64,000 nucleotides of DNA. Origin: Melieria omissa (lineage: Eukaryota > Arthropoda > Insecta > Diptera > Ulidiidae). The stretch's first letter is position 1; each line of letters opens with the position of its first letter. This document shows, piece by piece, positions 21,913 to 32,175 of the stretch. The stretch lies in assembly GCA_963971225.1 (NCBI GenBank), contig OZ020270.1:2852001-2916000 (forward strand), in the 5' to 3' direction. The notes beneath the pieces are model-generated. The model was given only the letters and a program-made list of their open reading frames with translations, was not told the origin of the DNA and made no database searches. A program made the position numbers and the translations under genes.

Positions 21913-22877
21913 AGGGAGAGGGCTGGGTTGTGAACAGGGGTTTTGTTTTTTGGCTCTAACTTTTCACAAAATAAAGATATCGAAAAATCGAAGATACCGT
22001 TGGAAAGGTGAATATATAACGCAACTTTGTTATGAAGACAGATTACCGTTTTGATTGAAATTTAACTCTCTACGTCCCATTTTCTAAGAACGTGATTTTT
22101 CGCTTTTTCAAAAAAGTGGCTGGGTTGTGAACCATCTGGAAAATCCCTATTAAAGTCGGAAAATACGAAGAAAACACCCATAATTTTTAAGTACATTGAG
22201 AATTTATTTAATCAGGAAGCCTCAAGAGGTGAAAAAAATTTATAATGACGCCTCTTAGGCCAAAAAATCGCAATGAATTCTAATCTGTGTTTCATCCTAA
22301 TCTGTGTCGGAATGTTTGCATGTGAAATACGAACGTGTTCTCGTATTGGCTCACTTCAAGTGAACGCAACGAAATCTAGTGAAATTATATAAAATGACTT
22401 TATTTTTATATATCCGTCCATATTCGACAGTGTTAGAAGAAATGTAGTACGAAAAACAGGTGGTTCATAACCCAGCCACCTCAGTGGTTCACAGCCCAAC
22501 CACGATGCAATTTTGGAAACTTTAGAATAAACGACACTTCCAATCATAATTCGACATAAACAAATATTGCATCGTAAAGTAGAATCAAAACACTAAATAA
22601 ACATGTATTACACAGATCTTTTTGCAATAAGCTCAGCCACTTGGATAGCACTTTAAAAAAAGTCAAGAAGTTTTCGCAGTCGATTTTCAAACACGATGTC
22701 TTTCGAACTCGATTGCTGCCACAAGCAATACGTGTTTGTACTTCGGTGTAACCACAAAAGCAGAGTCATATCATAAGACAAAATTGACAGTTGAAAGATT
22801 GGCGATATGTCAATTAGGGAAAGAAAAAACGGCAATGGTTCACACCCCAGCCTGGTTCACAACCCAGCCCTCTCCCT
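21913..22877. mobile_element. TA-flanked MITE with GGTTCACAACCCAGCC-type boxes, copy 2
   Basis: It has the same ends and box layout as the copy at 20504-21479, with TA at 21911-21912 and 22878-22879. It is 965 bp long; the main difference is a short deletion near 22275. The overall match is high, suggesting recent spread or tandem duplication. Confidence 0.88.
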
Positions 22878-22894
22878 TATATATAGGGGCTTAA

Positions 22895-23629
22895 GGGGTT
22901 ATATACCTTTTTCTGTAGGGAAATACAGTGTTTTAATTTTTTTTTTAAAGCATGTTACCATAGCTTTATTCAAATGCAATACAAAGTTTATAAAAGTACA
23001 TGTTCTTATGTGAATTTGTATAAAATTTCAAGCGAAAATTCGAAAAATTGGGGAAGTTACAGTCCTTGCCGCAGAAGTCCTTTTGTTAGCAGTGGTTGAC
23101 GGTGAGCATGAAATCGAGGTAACGGCTCAGCGAAAAAAAAACAAAAAAAAACCACAAATAGTACACAGTGTTGTCTTGTTCGTGAACGAAGGATTTTACA
23201 AAAAAAAATTTTTACAGTTACAGTGCTATTTTTTCCAAAAATGTCGATTTTTTAAGGTCGAAAAATTGAGTTTTTTGCCAAAAAAAAAATAGAAGAATTT
23301 GTCGAAAAAAAAATTCCTTGGTTCACGAATTAGCTATTGTTTGTACAAACAACCCCTCAAAATTTCAAATTGATCGATGCAGTGGTTAGCGGGATATCGT
23401 GCTCACCGCGTTGGCATTTTTCAAAAAACATCATTTGGACAAAATCACGTTTAAAGTTTGAGTTGAATACTTGAGTTCCGGAAACTGCGCGCTATGAACG
23501 GCCGTATCTTAGGTTCTAGTGCCCCGATCTCGATGAAATTTTGCAGAAAAATTGTTAAAAGTATGTACTTCAAAAATAAGTCATAAAATTGTTTTCCGAT
23601 TTTTGAGCCACAAAAAGGTATATAACCCC
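22895..23629. mobile_element. TTAA-flanked MITE, 735 bp
   Basis: TTAA at 22891-22894 and 23630-23633 flanks an 18-bp inverted repeat, GGGGTTATATACCTTTTT. The interior has no convincing frame; the short ORFs are A-rich. The structure fits a piggyBac-type non-autonomous element of a family different from the other TTAA elements in the window. Confidence 0.88.
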
Positions 23630-23740
23630 TTAAGTATAAAGAAAGCCATATATTTGCTCAAAAGAATAAAGCAAATACAGAGTAAAATATATATACAAAT
23701 ACAAATAAAAAGTACTGATGGAAACCCTACATATTCTCCG

Positions 23741-23792
23741 ATGACGTCACTGGTGCGGTTTAAAATTGATTTTCTCTCGGAAGGCGCAATCT
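23741..23792 (-). repeat. 52-bp TGACGTCA-containing block, right member of the inverted pair
   Basis: It is the reverse-complement counterpart of 17853-17904, including the CRE-like palindrome TGACGTCA. Beyond the 52 bp the two flanks do not match, which suggests either a conserved short motif or the ends of a larger element. Confidence 0.75.
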
Positions 23793-24037
23793 CTGTATTG
23801 TATGTATCAATCTTGCTTCTCACCTATGAACGCGCACACAGAACGTGAACGATTAGACGCGAACTGACTGACTTCTGCATCCGCTGACAGTCACTTGGAC
23901 AACTGGTTGTCAAATTGACTTACAAAAAACCAGTTGCAAGGCACATTACTAAGGTAGTGGTGGCAACACAGCTGCTTAAACTTTTTTCTTCTGATTTCCT
24001 TTTGATTTCTTCTGATTTTCTTTTGAGTTTTCGCGAA

Positions 24038-24120
24038 TGGGCATGCTAATTGTCAAAAATTGGAAAAATTGTTTGTGTGTTGTTTGTGTTTTCATTTGAT
24101 TTTGACAATCAGCATGCCCA
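24038..24120. repeat. Inverted repeat with TGGGCATGCT arms
   Basis: The left arm TGGGCATGCTAATTGTCAAA pairs with the right arm ending AGCATGCCCA over about 22 bp with one mismatch. The loop is about 40 bp and T-rich. It may be a small foldback element; no target duplication is evident. Confidence 0.7.
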
Positions 24121-24696
24121 AAAGCACTAACAAAATACATGGGAATTTTGTTTTTGCAGTAGTGCCATCACCTTATTAATACACCTTGACCAGTTGAAAC
24201 ACCAATGAGTTTTGGGCAGTGCTGCCGAACGTACCACTATAGTAGTATTTTGATACTATTTCGTCGTTTGTACTACCGTACTACCCACAGACCGATTATA
24301 CTACTATTTTCTGAGATATAAAAGTACAAGCAAAAAAACATTACGATATAAAAGTTATGTTTTGCTTCGATGTTAAAAAAACAATTTAACGAACATAAAA
24401 TGGTCCTTTCGCTGCCAATTTTGGCCTTTTTTGAGAAAATGTTGGTACAAAAAATTTTAGTTGAGTGGCAACCGTAATTCTAAGAAAAGAATATACAAAC
24501 ATGTTAACGAACTAAACATTGCCGAAGGACGAAATTTAAACCAACGTTGTCGTTTTTTAACAATAACATCAATATAATAATAAAGAATGTACGACAATGA
24601 CTTTTAAAGTCGTCTTCGTCGTTTTTTATTTCTAACCAAATATCCTTGGTTTGTGAGCAACTCTATCACTTGTGTTTCAAAGTGACACCTTTTAAG

Positions 24697-24800
24697 TCCG
24701 TTTTTACACGTTGAAACTAGTCGCATGAAACTTTTTGACGTTCTATTTTAAAGTTGCACATCGCTTTTATACGATGAGACTAGTCTCATGAAACTTTCAC
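24697..24800. repeat. Direct duplication around ACTAGTC..ATGAAACTTT
   Basis: Two blocks about 66 bp apart read GAAACTAGTCGCATGAAACT and GAGACTAGTCTCATGAAACT, each preceded by a TTTTTACACG or TTTTATACGA string. Role unknown; they may be internal repeats of the hAT-type element. Confidence 0.55.
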
Positions 24801-24997
24801 CATTCGAGTTTTCAGCTTTTTTATTTGAAAATTTCTTCTCGCATTTTGGGTGTACAAAATACAAAAATTCAATTCAATTCAAAATATATACAATATGTCA
24901 GAAGAAAACGTATTGTTGAAAACAATTTCGGACGCAAATGGCAAACGCGACCGGCAACTGCAAACGAAAAAATGAAGCAACATGGCAACATACGAAA

Positions 24998-25066
24998 ATG
25001 TGCTCAGCGGCTAGTGCGTTGGCCGCGAGTCAAGACTCCGCGAGTTCAAATCACCGTTGCAGCAAA
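24998..25066 (+). other. tRNA-like sequence (possible SINE head), plus strand
   Basis: TGCTCAGCGGCTAGTGCG resembles a polymerase III A box, and GAGTTCAAATC about 30 bp later fits a B box. The interval and order fit a tRNA-derived promoter. A full cloverleaf is not evident, so a functional tRNA is not claimed. Confidence 0.4.
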
Positions 25067-25067
25067 C

Positions 25068-25103
25068 TTTTTTTTCGGTGTTGCAGCAAACACCGAAAAA
25101 AAT
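25068..25103. repeat. Short hairpin TTTTTTTCGGTGTT / AACACCGAAAAAAA
   Basis: Fourteen-base arms separated by GCAGCA form a stem directly downstream of the tRNA-like sequence. Confidence 0.7.
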
Positions 25104-25555
25104 TGAAATGCCAGTCAGTTGACCGGTCATGTGCCGAAATTACTGACTGAAATGCTGATGCAAATATCGGTCACAATGTGATGTATAAATCGGTCATTCA
25201 TGACCAATACTCAATATTGCATAAATGCAGGTTTTTATTGAAATTTTTTGGAAAAACCGTTTGCTTTTACTTCTGTCTGAATTTATTTTAAATTAATTTA
25301 AGTAAAATAATATAAAAAAAATTGAATAAAAAAAAAATGCATTTGCGGTCCAGCTTGGATGACCCCATATTGTCGCAATCGAAGGCGTTTGCTTAGCGCG
25401 ACATTGGCATCGGCTTCCTTGGTCTTGCGCTTCGGTACTTGTTATGGCCCAATATTGAAGTTACTGAAAAGTGCAGAGTTATTTAAATATTCAATTAATA
25501 TTATTTAAATTAAATTTCAATTCGATTTCTTAACTTCTTTCTGTTTTTATTTTTT

Positions 25556-25635
25556 TCGGCGTTTGAAACTTGGGCTCGCGCGTCGTATTTGACTAACGGC
25601 GCGCGCGTTAGCCAGCTGAGCTACGTAGCTATGGC
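25556..25635 (-). other. tRNA-like sequence (possible SINE head), minus strand
   Basis: Read on the minus strand, TAGCTCAGCTGG is an excellent A-box match and AGTTTCAAACGCC resembles a B box about 45 bp on. The sequence between is GC-rich (GCGCGCGCC). It resembles the plus-strand tRNA-like block at 24998-25066 (shared GCTCAGC, AGTCAA and CGCGAG). A real but degenerate tRNA is an alternative; the T arm is poor. Confidence 0.4.
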
Positions 25636-26199
25636 AGCCGACGGCTCTTAACCATTTATATTAACTCCGATGCGAGTTCTTGTCAGCAGTTGTTTCTATT
25701 GTTGTCTCATTCTTTCACATGCGTGTATAAGCAATTAATGTTTCTGTGGTTGTCAAATGGTTTGTTTCAGTTTAAATGAAAGACAAATTGCAGCGATATG
25801 TTGTCTCACATGGGCCAAATTTCATGCAAGTGTATTGGTAAATTCAAAAAATGTTGCGAATGTAGTGGAGTTTCGGTCAGTCGCGTCTTGTAGGGTACTA
25901 TTGCATGTTCCCCCATTGCTTGCTCAACACAGACTCGACTCACTGCGCTGCACACTGGGGCTTTTATACCAGTTTTCTTATCGCGCCGAAGTTTCTTGCA
26001 ACTTCCAATTGGAAAATGCTCGACCATTCTCGCACAGCCCATTTCTCGCGAACCTTGCCATATCGGACTATACCAAGCGAATTATACCAGTTTGCCGTAC
26101 TTCACAGTGCATGCCTAAAAGTATGCTTGCAAAAGCGTTCATGCACAGCACAGAGTGCCTTTTCGTTTCAATATGATATAAGCTTTTGATAAAGTGTTT

Positions 26200-26240
26200 A
26201 ACCACAGATAACTCATCATGATGATGAGTTATCTGTGGTT
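26200..26240. repeat. Perfect 41-bp hairpin
   Basis: AACCACAGATAACTCATCAT is followed by one G and then its exact reverse complement. Twenty-base perfect arms with a single-base centre are unusual in diverged DNA. Confidence 0.95.
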
Positions 26241-28169
26241 TAACTTTGAAAACAGCGCAACGGATGCGATACCCAAAAAAGAACATCATAAAATAATAGA
26301 GTTATATTACTGTATTTAAATACAAAATAACTCAATATTTTAGCATATTCTTGTAGGAATCTTTTAAATTTTGATAAAGACAATAAAGTGGTTACTGGGA
26401 CGTCGACAAGTCAAAAACAATTAAACTGAGATGAAACGTGTAATTCGCAATCATTGGAATATACTGATAAAAGTGTATAAAATCTTCCGATTTCTTTTGG
26501 GCTTGGCATTTTTATTCAACCAGTGCGAATTAGGGCCAAATCCCGCTTGATTATTAATCATACAAATTAATTTTTAAATTAAAAATTTCAATTTAAAGTA
26601 TGCTCAAACTTGTGCAATTTTAAAGAAAATATAAATAATATAAATATGTTTCGTTTTTTTGCTGTTAATTGGTTTCTCTTGTTTGTTTGCTTGAAATGCT
26701 AAAAGTAATATTCGAACGATATTTGATATTAATAAAAAATTTTAATAACACATAATTTTTTGTTATGGAATTTAAAACTTCAGGTATTTTAAAACTTGTC
26801 TACCAACAAACCTTTAAAAACAAATTGCAGTATATTTTTCTTTATTTTTTTATAAAAATATCTTCAAAATGGGGTTTTTAGAGTAGACAAATAGTTATAA
26901 ATTGGGCTGCATTAGGCGAGAACTTGTACGTATTCTAGATATGCAAATATTAAGCTACTATATTGTTGAAAAGATCTTGCCAGCCTACAAATATAATTCG
27001 ACTATTATATAAAATACATTTTGGTTAAGATTAAGTATTTTATCAAAGCTTTATAAATTTTTTCCGTTGAAGTCCATCGAAAAAGAAGTATTATTAAATC
27101 TGTGGTCAAGAACGATTATCGCTTAGGACTTAAGCGATTATTGCTTTGCCACCAAACAAATTACTATTAGTGTATAATAAAAACATGTAAAATTTGTTTA
27201 TATGCATTTTTGTAACTGAATTACATTGTTTCTTTCACTTTTTTATAAATCAAATTCTTAATGTGTTTTGAAACTTAGTATTTGATTTAGTAGTTGATGA
27301 ATCCTTGCGATTTTTTATACTGTGAAGAAAATATGTAAGTGTACTACTCAAAGTCCGTAAATACTACCCAAAAACCATAACATGTACTACTGAAACAATA
27401 TTGAAAACGACAGCACTGGTTTTGGGAACCAGTTGTCTCAGGTCCGACATGGTTACCTGGCTTAATTCATGCACATCCATCGTTGGAGTTAGATATTCGT
27501 CAAGCTATGCCGAAATTAAAGTCATTAACTATATAATTGTATCTTGTATCTATGTTTTCATAATATTTTATTATTCTTAGATTATTTTATTATGCATTTA
27601 TTGTTACATTTATGCTAATTTATACCATTTTTAACAAAACATATGAAGAGTCTTAAAAAATGTTCCTCCGTATGTATATTTGCACATTGTTTTCTTATAT
27701 ATAATAAATTTGTGTTTTTGTTGCAATGTATGTTACATCGAAGTGCAGTGGCGCATACAACGGGGGTTATGGGGTTCAAATAAACCATATATCTGTTTGT
27801 TACAAAAATTGTAGGTGGAAAATATGGTTTCAAATGTTATTGGGCTCAAATTTGGTGAACGAAACCCCCCGAAATAAAATCCTACGTGCGTTACTTTAGT
27901 AGTATATGTACGTATTAAAGAGCTGCACAAAATGTTCTATTTGGCACACTTCACTACTGCACAGTACTGTCAAGTACTGTACTTCAGTGCCGCAATGACA
28001 GCAAATTCAAATGCTCAATAGTTCTATTCTGCAACAAAGCAAGCACTGCATCATTCCAAAACCTTTTCGCTACAGCAGCGACAGTGCTTGTGTTCTGTTT
28101 CGAAACAAAACATCAAAACAGAAAGCTATAATGAGGTTAAGTAACGGTAAATCATAGCAAGCACACAGA

Positions 28170-28262
28170 GTGAAGTAGAACTTCTACTTCACACCGTGTG
28201 AAGCAGAACCTCTACTTCATTCCGTGTGAAACAGAACTTCTACTTCACAACGAGTGAAACAG
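28170..28262. repeat. 28-bp tandem repeat, three units
   Basis: Units of the form GAACTTCTACTTCACACCGT with a GTGAAGCA tail repeat three times with one to three differences. Each unit includes complementary TTCTACTTCAC and GTGAAGTAGAA-like parts, so adjacent units can pair. Confidence 0.85.
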
Positions 28263-28409
28263 ACTTAAATAAATATCGAAAAAACATGTTTTCAACCTGC
28301 GTTTACATTAATGTTGTTGTAATGCTTGAAATGCAGTCTAGATTCCATACACAATACCAGAAACAAACATCAGCTACTCCGATCCTGCAAAACAAAACAC
28401 CGTATGCTT

Positions 28410-28480
28410 GAAAATGTTCTACTTCAGTGCTGCACTTCAGTCTTGTTCTACTTCAATGTTGTTCTACTTCAGTGTTGTTC
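28410..28480. repeat. Short imperfect repeats of TTGTTCTACTTCAGTG
   Basis: GTTCTACTTCA occurs three times within 70 bp, separated by GTGCTG, AATGTT or GTGTT strings. The same CTACTTCA core builds the 28-bp array 150 bp upstream, suggesting a common origin. Confidence 0.75.
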
Positions 28481-29581
28481 TCACTGTTGTTGCCAACTTA
28501 GTGCTTTTTGCATTAAAGTTTGTGCTTTTTGGAAATGAAAACGCGAAAAATATCGAGTTTGGTGCTTGGTGCGTTTCTAGTGTTTATTTTTATTTCAAAG
28601 ACACCAAGATTAATTCATTCTTGGAAAAAATGTAAGTGGAAAAACGCGTTTGTTTAGCGGTTTTAGTGCTTTCTGAAATAGAAAAGTTGGCAGCCGTGGT
28701 TGTTCTATACTTCAAGGTGCTTGAAGTTCTATTGTCGTTTTGTGCAGTATTTGTATGAATATCAAAAGTAGAGTCCGACCCATGGTTCAACTATAAGGTT
28801 GTAGCAAGCCACCGGCTGATCGTTTATCGCTTTTGTCAAAATCGTCGGTGTGCTGTGTTGCCGCATCGGTTGAAATGAAAATACCTGACTGAAAACTGGA
28901 AACTGGAATAACAAAAGGAACTATTACATATCGTCGCTGGAATAATGAAATAGTGTAACATGAAAAGTATAGTTTTGAGAAAAACGTATTGGAAGTTTTT
29001 ATAATCCAGTCGATCTACTTTGAACTTTAATTGTCCGCGTCTTATTAAAAATATTTACATCTTAAATACACAATACCTTTCACTGATACCTTAGCTGTTA
29101 ATCCACCAAAAAAAATTTAATCATGTTTACTTAGAAATACCATTGAAGCCCATTCTTCTGAAAGCATCTGCTTATACACTATTTTATCTTTTAACACTTT
29201 TATATGAAATCATTATACACTATTTTATTTGTATGGGATACATCATTTCATTTCCGATTATATACTATTTTATTATTTTATTTCAAAGTAAAAACAGAAC
29301 AAAAAACAGCGTAAATGACCTTATGTTATGGTCACAGAATGAATAGAGAGAATAGATGCCCGCGGTTTGAATGATGCCCGATTGCGAATGATTTATTATA
29401 AGTATGAATTTACATGAAGTAAATACATACATAAAGGTAAGACAAATAAAAGAATAATAAAGGTAAACAAGTGTGTGTGAGAATAAACAACAATAAGGTA
29501 AGAAGTTACACCATGAGGTAGATATGTAAATTTAGGTAATAAGGAATAGAAACAGGATTTGGTTTAACATATTTAATTAAT

Positions 29582-29848
29582 TTAACCATCGCTTTCATCA
29601 TCTTCCAAAATGTCTGGTTCCGGTAAGCAATCCCTTACCAATTGTGAGGTCTGTAAGTTCTCAAAAAACAATTCAGCTGCTTTTTTCAGCAATCCTTGAG
29701 CACATAGTTTTAATAAGTCCCGCTGTTTTGCTGCAGATACCGAAAGATGTGAGGAGTATATTTTTAGCTTGACTTTTTTGAAGTGCATGTTTTTCGAACC
29801 ATCTTTGGTGGATTTACTGGTATACTGTTGAACTGCTCCGCTTCCCAA
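29582..29848 (-). pseudogene. C-terminal fragment of an unidentified protein
   Basis: The frame continues a short way upstream of 29848 without an ATG and is cut near the start of the nested mariner. The C-terminus reads SVSAAKQRDLLKLCAQGLL, then an acidic tail ending LEDDESDG. Composition is protein-like, and the tail style (short basic-hydrophobic helix, then acidic end) is seen in transposase C-termini. I cannot name the family. It may be the remains of the transposase of the candidate element at 28941-31683. Confidence 0.4.
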
Positions 29849-29879
29849 TCCGTTTGAAGGAAAAGTTGGGAGCTATCGT

Positions 29880-30769
29880 CCGTTTTCCGATAGGTGGCTG
29901 TACCGGCTGAGGCTGGTTGAAATACATAGATGGTAATGCCTTTAAAGTGAGTGTGGACAGTGCCTAACGAATTGTCATCGCCGTTTCAGTGACAGTTGTT
30001 CTTGTTTTCGTATTATTCACGCTCGAAAATGTCCGTTTATGTGCCCAATTCTCGCCATTTGCGGGAAGTTTTACTTTTCTGTTACAATTCGAAAAAAAAA
30101 TGCAGCTGAAGCGCATCGAATGCTCTCAGAAACTTACGGTGATGCTGCTCTGAGTGAAAGAACGTGTCGGGAGTGGTTTCAACGTTTTAAAAATGGTGAT
30201 TTCGACCGAATATTCACGGCGCCAAGGTTATGATTTGTATTTGGTGGGATCAGCTCGGTGTGATTTACTACGAGCTCTTAAAACCGGGTGAAACCATCAC
30301 AGGAGATCGCTACCGAACGCAACTATGCCCCTTAGTCGCGCGCTAAAAGAACAGCGGCCACAATATCAAGAGCGACATGACAAAGTCATCCTCCAACACG
30401 ACACTGCTCGGCCTCACGTCGCAAAAGTGGTCAAAAAGTACCTGGAAACGCTGAAATGGGAAGTCTTGCCCCACCCGCCGTATTCCCCAGATGTCGCCTC
30501 TTCTGACTTCCACCTATTCCGTTCGATGGCACACGGCCTGGCAGATCAACATTTTCAATCCTTCGAAGAATTGGAAAAATGGATTGCTTCATGGATAGCG
30601 TCAAAAGAGGACTCCTTTTTTCGAGCCGGGATCCGAAAATTGCCGGAAAGATGGGAGAAAGTTGTCGCTAGCGACGGACAATACTTTGAATAATACATCT
30701 GTAAGCACTTTTTCGCAATAAAGCTTTTAATTTTGGGAAAAAACGGCGGAAGCAAAGTTGTACACCTGA
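29880..30769 (+). mobile_element. mariner element A, deleted, left terminal repeat truncated
   Basis: The right end reads, on the other strand, CAGGTGTACAACTTTGCTTC, followed by TA at 30770-30771. The left end starts inside the terminal repeat (CCGTTTTCCGATAGG), so about 25 bp of the left repeat are missing. The complete repeat is seen in the sister copy at 63093-63845. This family is different from the mariner at 10055 and 19556. Confidence 0.88.
30029..30693 (+). pseudogene. mariner transposase A, internally deleted and frameshifted
   Basis: The ATG at 30029 opens the helix-turn-helix domain (MSVYVPNSRHLREVL). A run of nine A near 30099, against eight in the sister copy, shifts the frame. 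The domain then continues through ERTCREWFQRFKNGDFD in the frame ending at 30233. At about 30220 a deletion removes the segment that should carry the first catalytic Asp. The remainder includes HDTARPHVAK (second Asp) and YSPDVASSD (third Asp, at DD34D spacing) and ends at 30693. The protein cannot be functional. Confidence 0.85.
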
Positions 30770-30929
30770 TATAATAAAAATAACTGACTTGTGAACAAAT
30801 TACAAATTTTTATTGACTGCATATTTATAAACAAACAATTTTGTGCAAGCATCTTTTTTTTGGCTGATGAAAAGCGTTGTTATATTCGTTGTAAAGATTT
30901 GTTTATTTGTTTATTTGTTGTTTGTTTGA

Positions 30930-30986
30930 GATTGCATCTCAATTCTATGATTAAGTATCACATAATCATAGAATTGAGATGCAATC
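30930..30986. repeat. Perfect hairpin with 24-bp arms and 9-bp loop
   Basis: The left arm begins GATTGCATCTCAATTC at 30930 and ends at 30953. The right arm at 30963-30986 is its exact reverse complement. The loop is AGTATCACA. The arms are perfect while the surrounding DNA shows no such conservation. Confidence 0.95.
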
Positions 30987-31033
30987 CCTTAAAGAACTAA
31001 AAAATCCGAGTAATATTTAAGTTGGGAGATAGG

Positions 31034-31140
31034 TACGAGGGCGGGTCAATAAGTCCGTGACTTTTTGAATTTCTCGCCTCTTAATTGAAATGGCAACACT
31101 GCTCCCGTCAACAGTCATCTGTCAGTTGACTCTTGTCAAA
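31034..31140. mobile_element. mariner-type terminal fragment
   Basis: ACGAGGGCGGGTCAATAAGT followed by CCGTGACTTTTTGAA resembles the terminal inverted repeat of a mariner element, and it is preceded by a TA-type target. No matching second end was found, so this seems to be a solo end. Confidence 0.5.
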
Positions 31141-32009
31141 AATTGAACAAGCTGCGAAACTTTTTGTCGCCTGTTTGAGCTCACTGTCATCCTTTTGCCC
31201 GGTCTGGTTAGGATGGTATTAGTTTTAAATTGCGCTTGCTTGGCAAAGTTGGCTAAACTCCAAAACTCTTCATTTATTTCAATCCGATCCTGTTCAGAAA
31301 ACAATTCACTGCATTTGTACTTGCACTGCACTTGGCACTTTTGCCGGTATAATGTGAAGGTATTTTTCATCATATATGCAATATACAAGCAAATTGATAA
31401 GAATTGTATAATTATATAGGCTCTATTCCTTATAACTAATATAGTTTTTATACGGTATAAAACAGTGTGTAATACTTTCTTAAAATTAAAACAGTGTATA
31501 TAAAGATTTGAAATGATGTATACGCTTATACACCGTTTTGTTTGTTCGAAGGCTTCAAGGAATTGATAAAATTTAAAGAAATAAAATAGTGTACAACACG
31601 GATACACTATTTCATTTCAAATTTTGTTTGCATATTTAGAAAAATGATTTGATTTATGTCGATGTTACACTATTTTATTATTACAAATTTTTAAGCTGCC
31701 TGCAAAAGTTTTCAGCAATATAATGAAGTAAAATACTTTACGTTATTTTAATATTTTAAGAATTTTGTTGGGATTTACTTAAGAAGGATACGATTGTAAA
31801 ATTAAATGCCATTTTTTCTTATATCCATAATAATAGACGAAATGCATTGACATCTTGAGAAAATCAGTGTTTTTAAGAATACGTTGTTTTAAAAAAAATT
31901 TCTAGGAAACATTTATATTAAACAGTATCTGAAAAATACATTACTGAAAAGGGGTATAAGAACCCGTTGGTACAAACAATTAAAACAAAAAAATTAAAGC
32001 AGGAAAATA

Positions 32010-32175
32010 GGCCGATATGCCATCGACCAAAAACGGCCGATGTGGCATCGACCAAAAACGGCCGATGTGGCATCGGCCAAAAATGGCCGATGTCGATTCT
32101 TCTTTTTTTGGCCGATGCCGATACTAGCCGATGCCGATACCAATTTTATTGGCCGATACTAGCCGATGCCGATTA
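32010..32175. repeat. GGCCGATGTGGCATCGACC tandem repeat
   Basis: A unit of about 25 bp, GGCCGATGTGGCATCGACC plus AAAAAC, repeats three times, followed by shorter GGCCGATGCCGATACTAGCC units to about 32175. CGATGCCGAT-type strings make each unit partly palindromic. Confidence 0.88.

Larger units (their letters stand above)
23634..24208. other. Unassigned sequence
   Basis: It contains the inverted partner of the TGACGTCA block and one hairpin, listed separately. Otherwise no gene is recognised. Confidence 0.4.
24217..27418. mobile_element. hAT-type element bounded by a perfect 8-bp duplication, 3.2 kb
   Basis: The identical 8-mer GTTTTGGG precedes (24209-24216) and follows (27419-27426) the segment. 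The ends share an inverted repeat starting CAGTGCTG, with TACTAC-rich sequence close inside both ends. An 8-bp duplication with a CAGTG start fits the hAT superfamily. No transposase could be recognised, so the element is non-autonomous or heavily decayed. It contains two tRNA-like sequences in opposite orientation, a small hairpin and a perfect 41-bp hairpin. Confidence 0.8.
27427..28940. other. Unassigned sequence with CTACTTCA-rich tandem repeats
   Basis: Two tandem arrays, at 28170-28262 and 28410-28480, are listed separately. A GGGGG..CCCCCC pair near 27759 and 27866 was noted without a clear inverted repeat. No gene is assigned. Confidence 0.4.
28941..31683. mobile_element. Candidate unclassified DNA transposon with TACACTATTTTAT repeats
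   Basis: AAATAGTGTAACAT near 28948 and its reverse complement near 31662 form an inverted pair; agreement extends through a flanking AATAAT to about 20 bp. TACACTATTTTA or its complement recurs about nine times, clustered near both ends (28949-29275 and 31464-31675), as expected for subterminal binding repeats. An unidentified 88-codon minus-strand frame and a nested mariner lie between. No target duplication was found and the exact ends are uncertain. Confidence 0.4.

Noticed and set aside
25757..26189. Overlapping 94-139 codon frames in the hAT-type element
   Set aside because: No recognised domain, overlapping frames on both strands, and no ATG context or codon signal.
27720..27900. CAGTGGCG start at 27726 as a further hAT element
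   Set aside because: No matching inverted end or 8-bp duplication could be found nearby.
28170..28262. 28-bp tandem array as a CRISPR array
   Set aside because: There are no unique spacers and the window is eukaryotic.
31122..31607. 161-codon minus-strand frame rich in Phe, Tyr and Ile
   Set aside because: Composition reflects AT-rich DNA; part overlaps the mariner-like end at 31034-31140.
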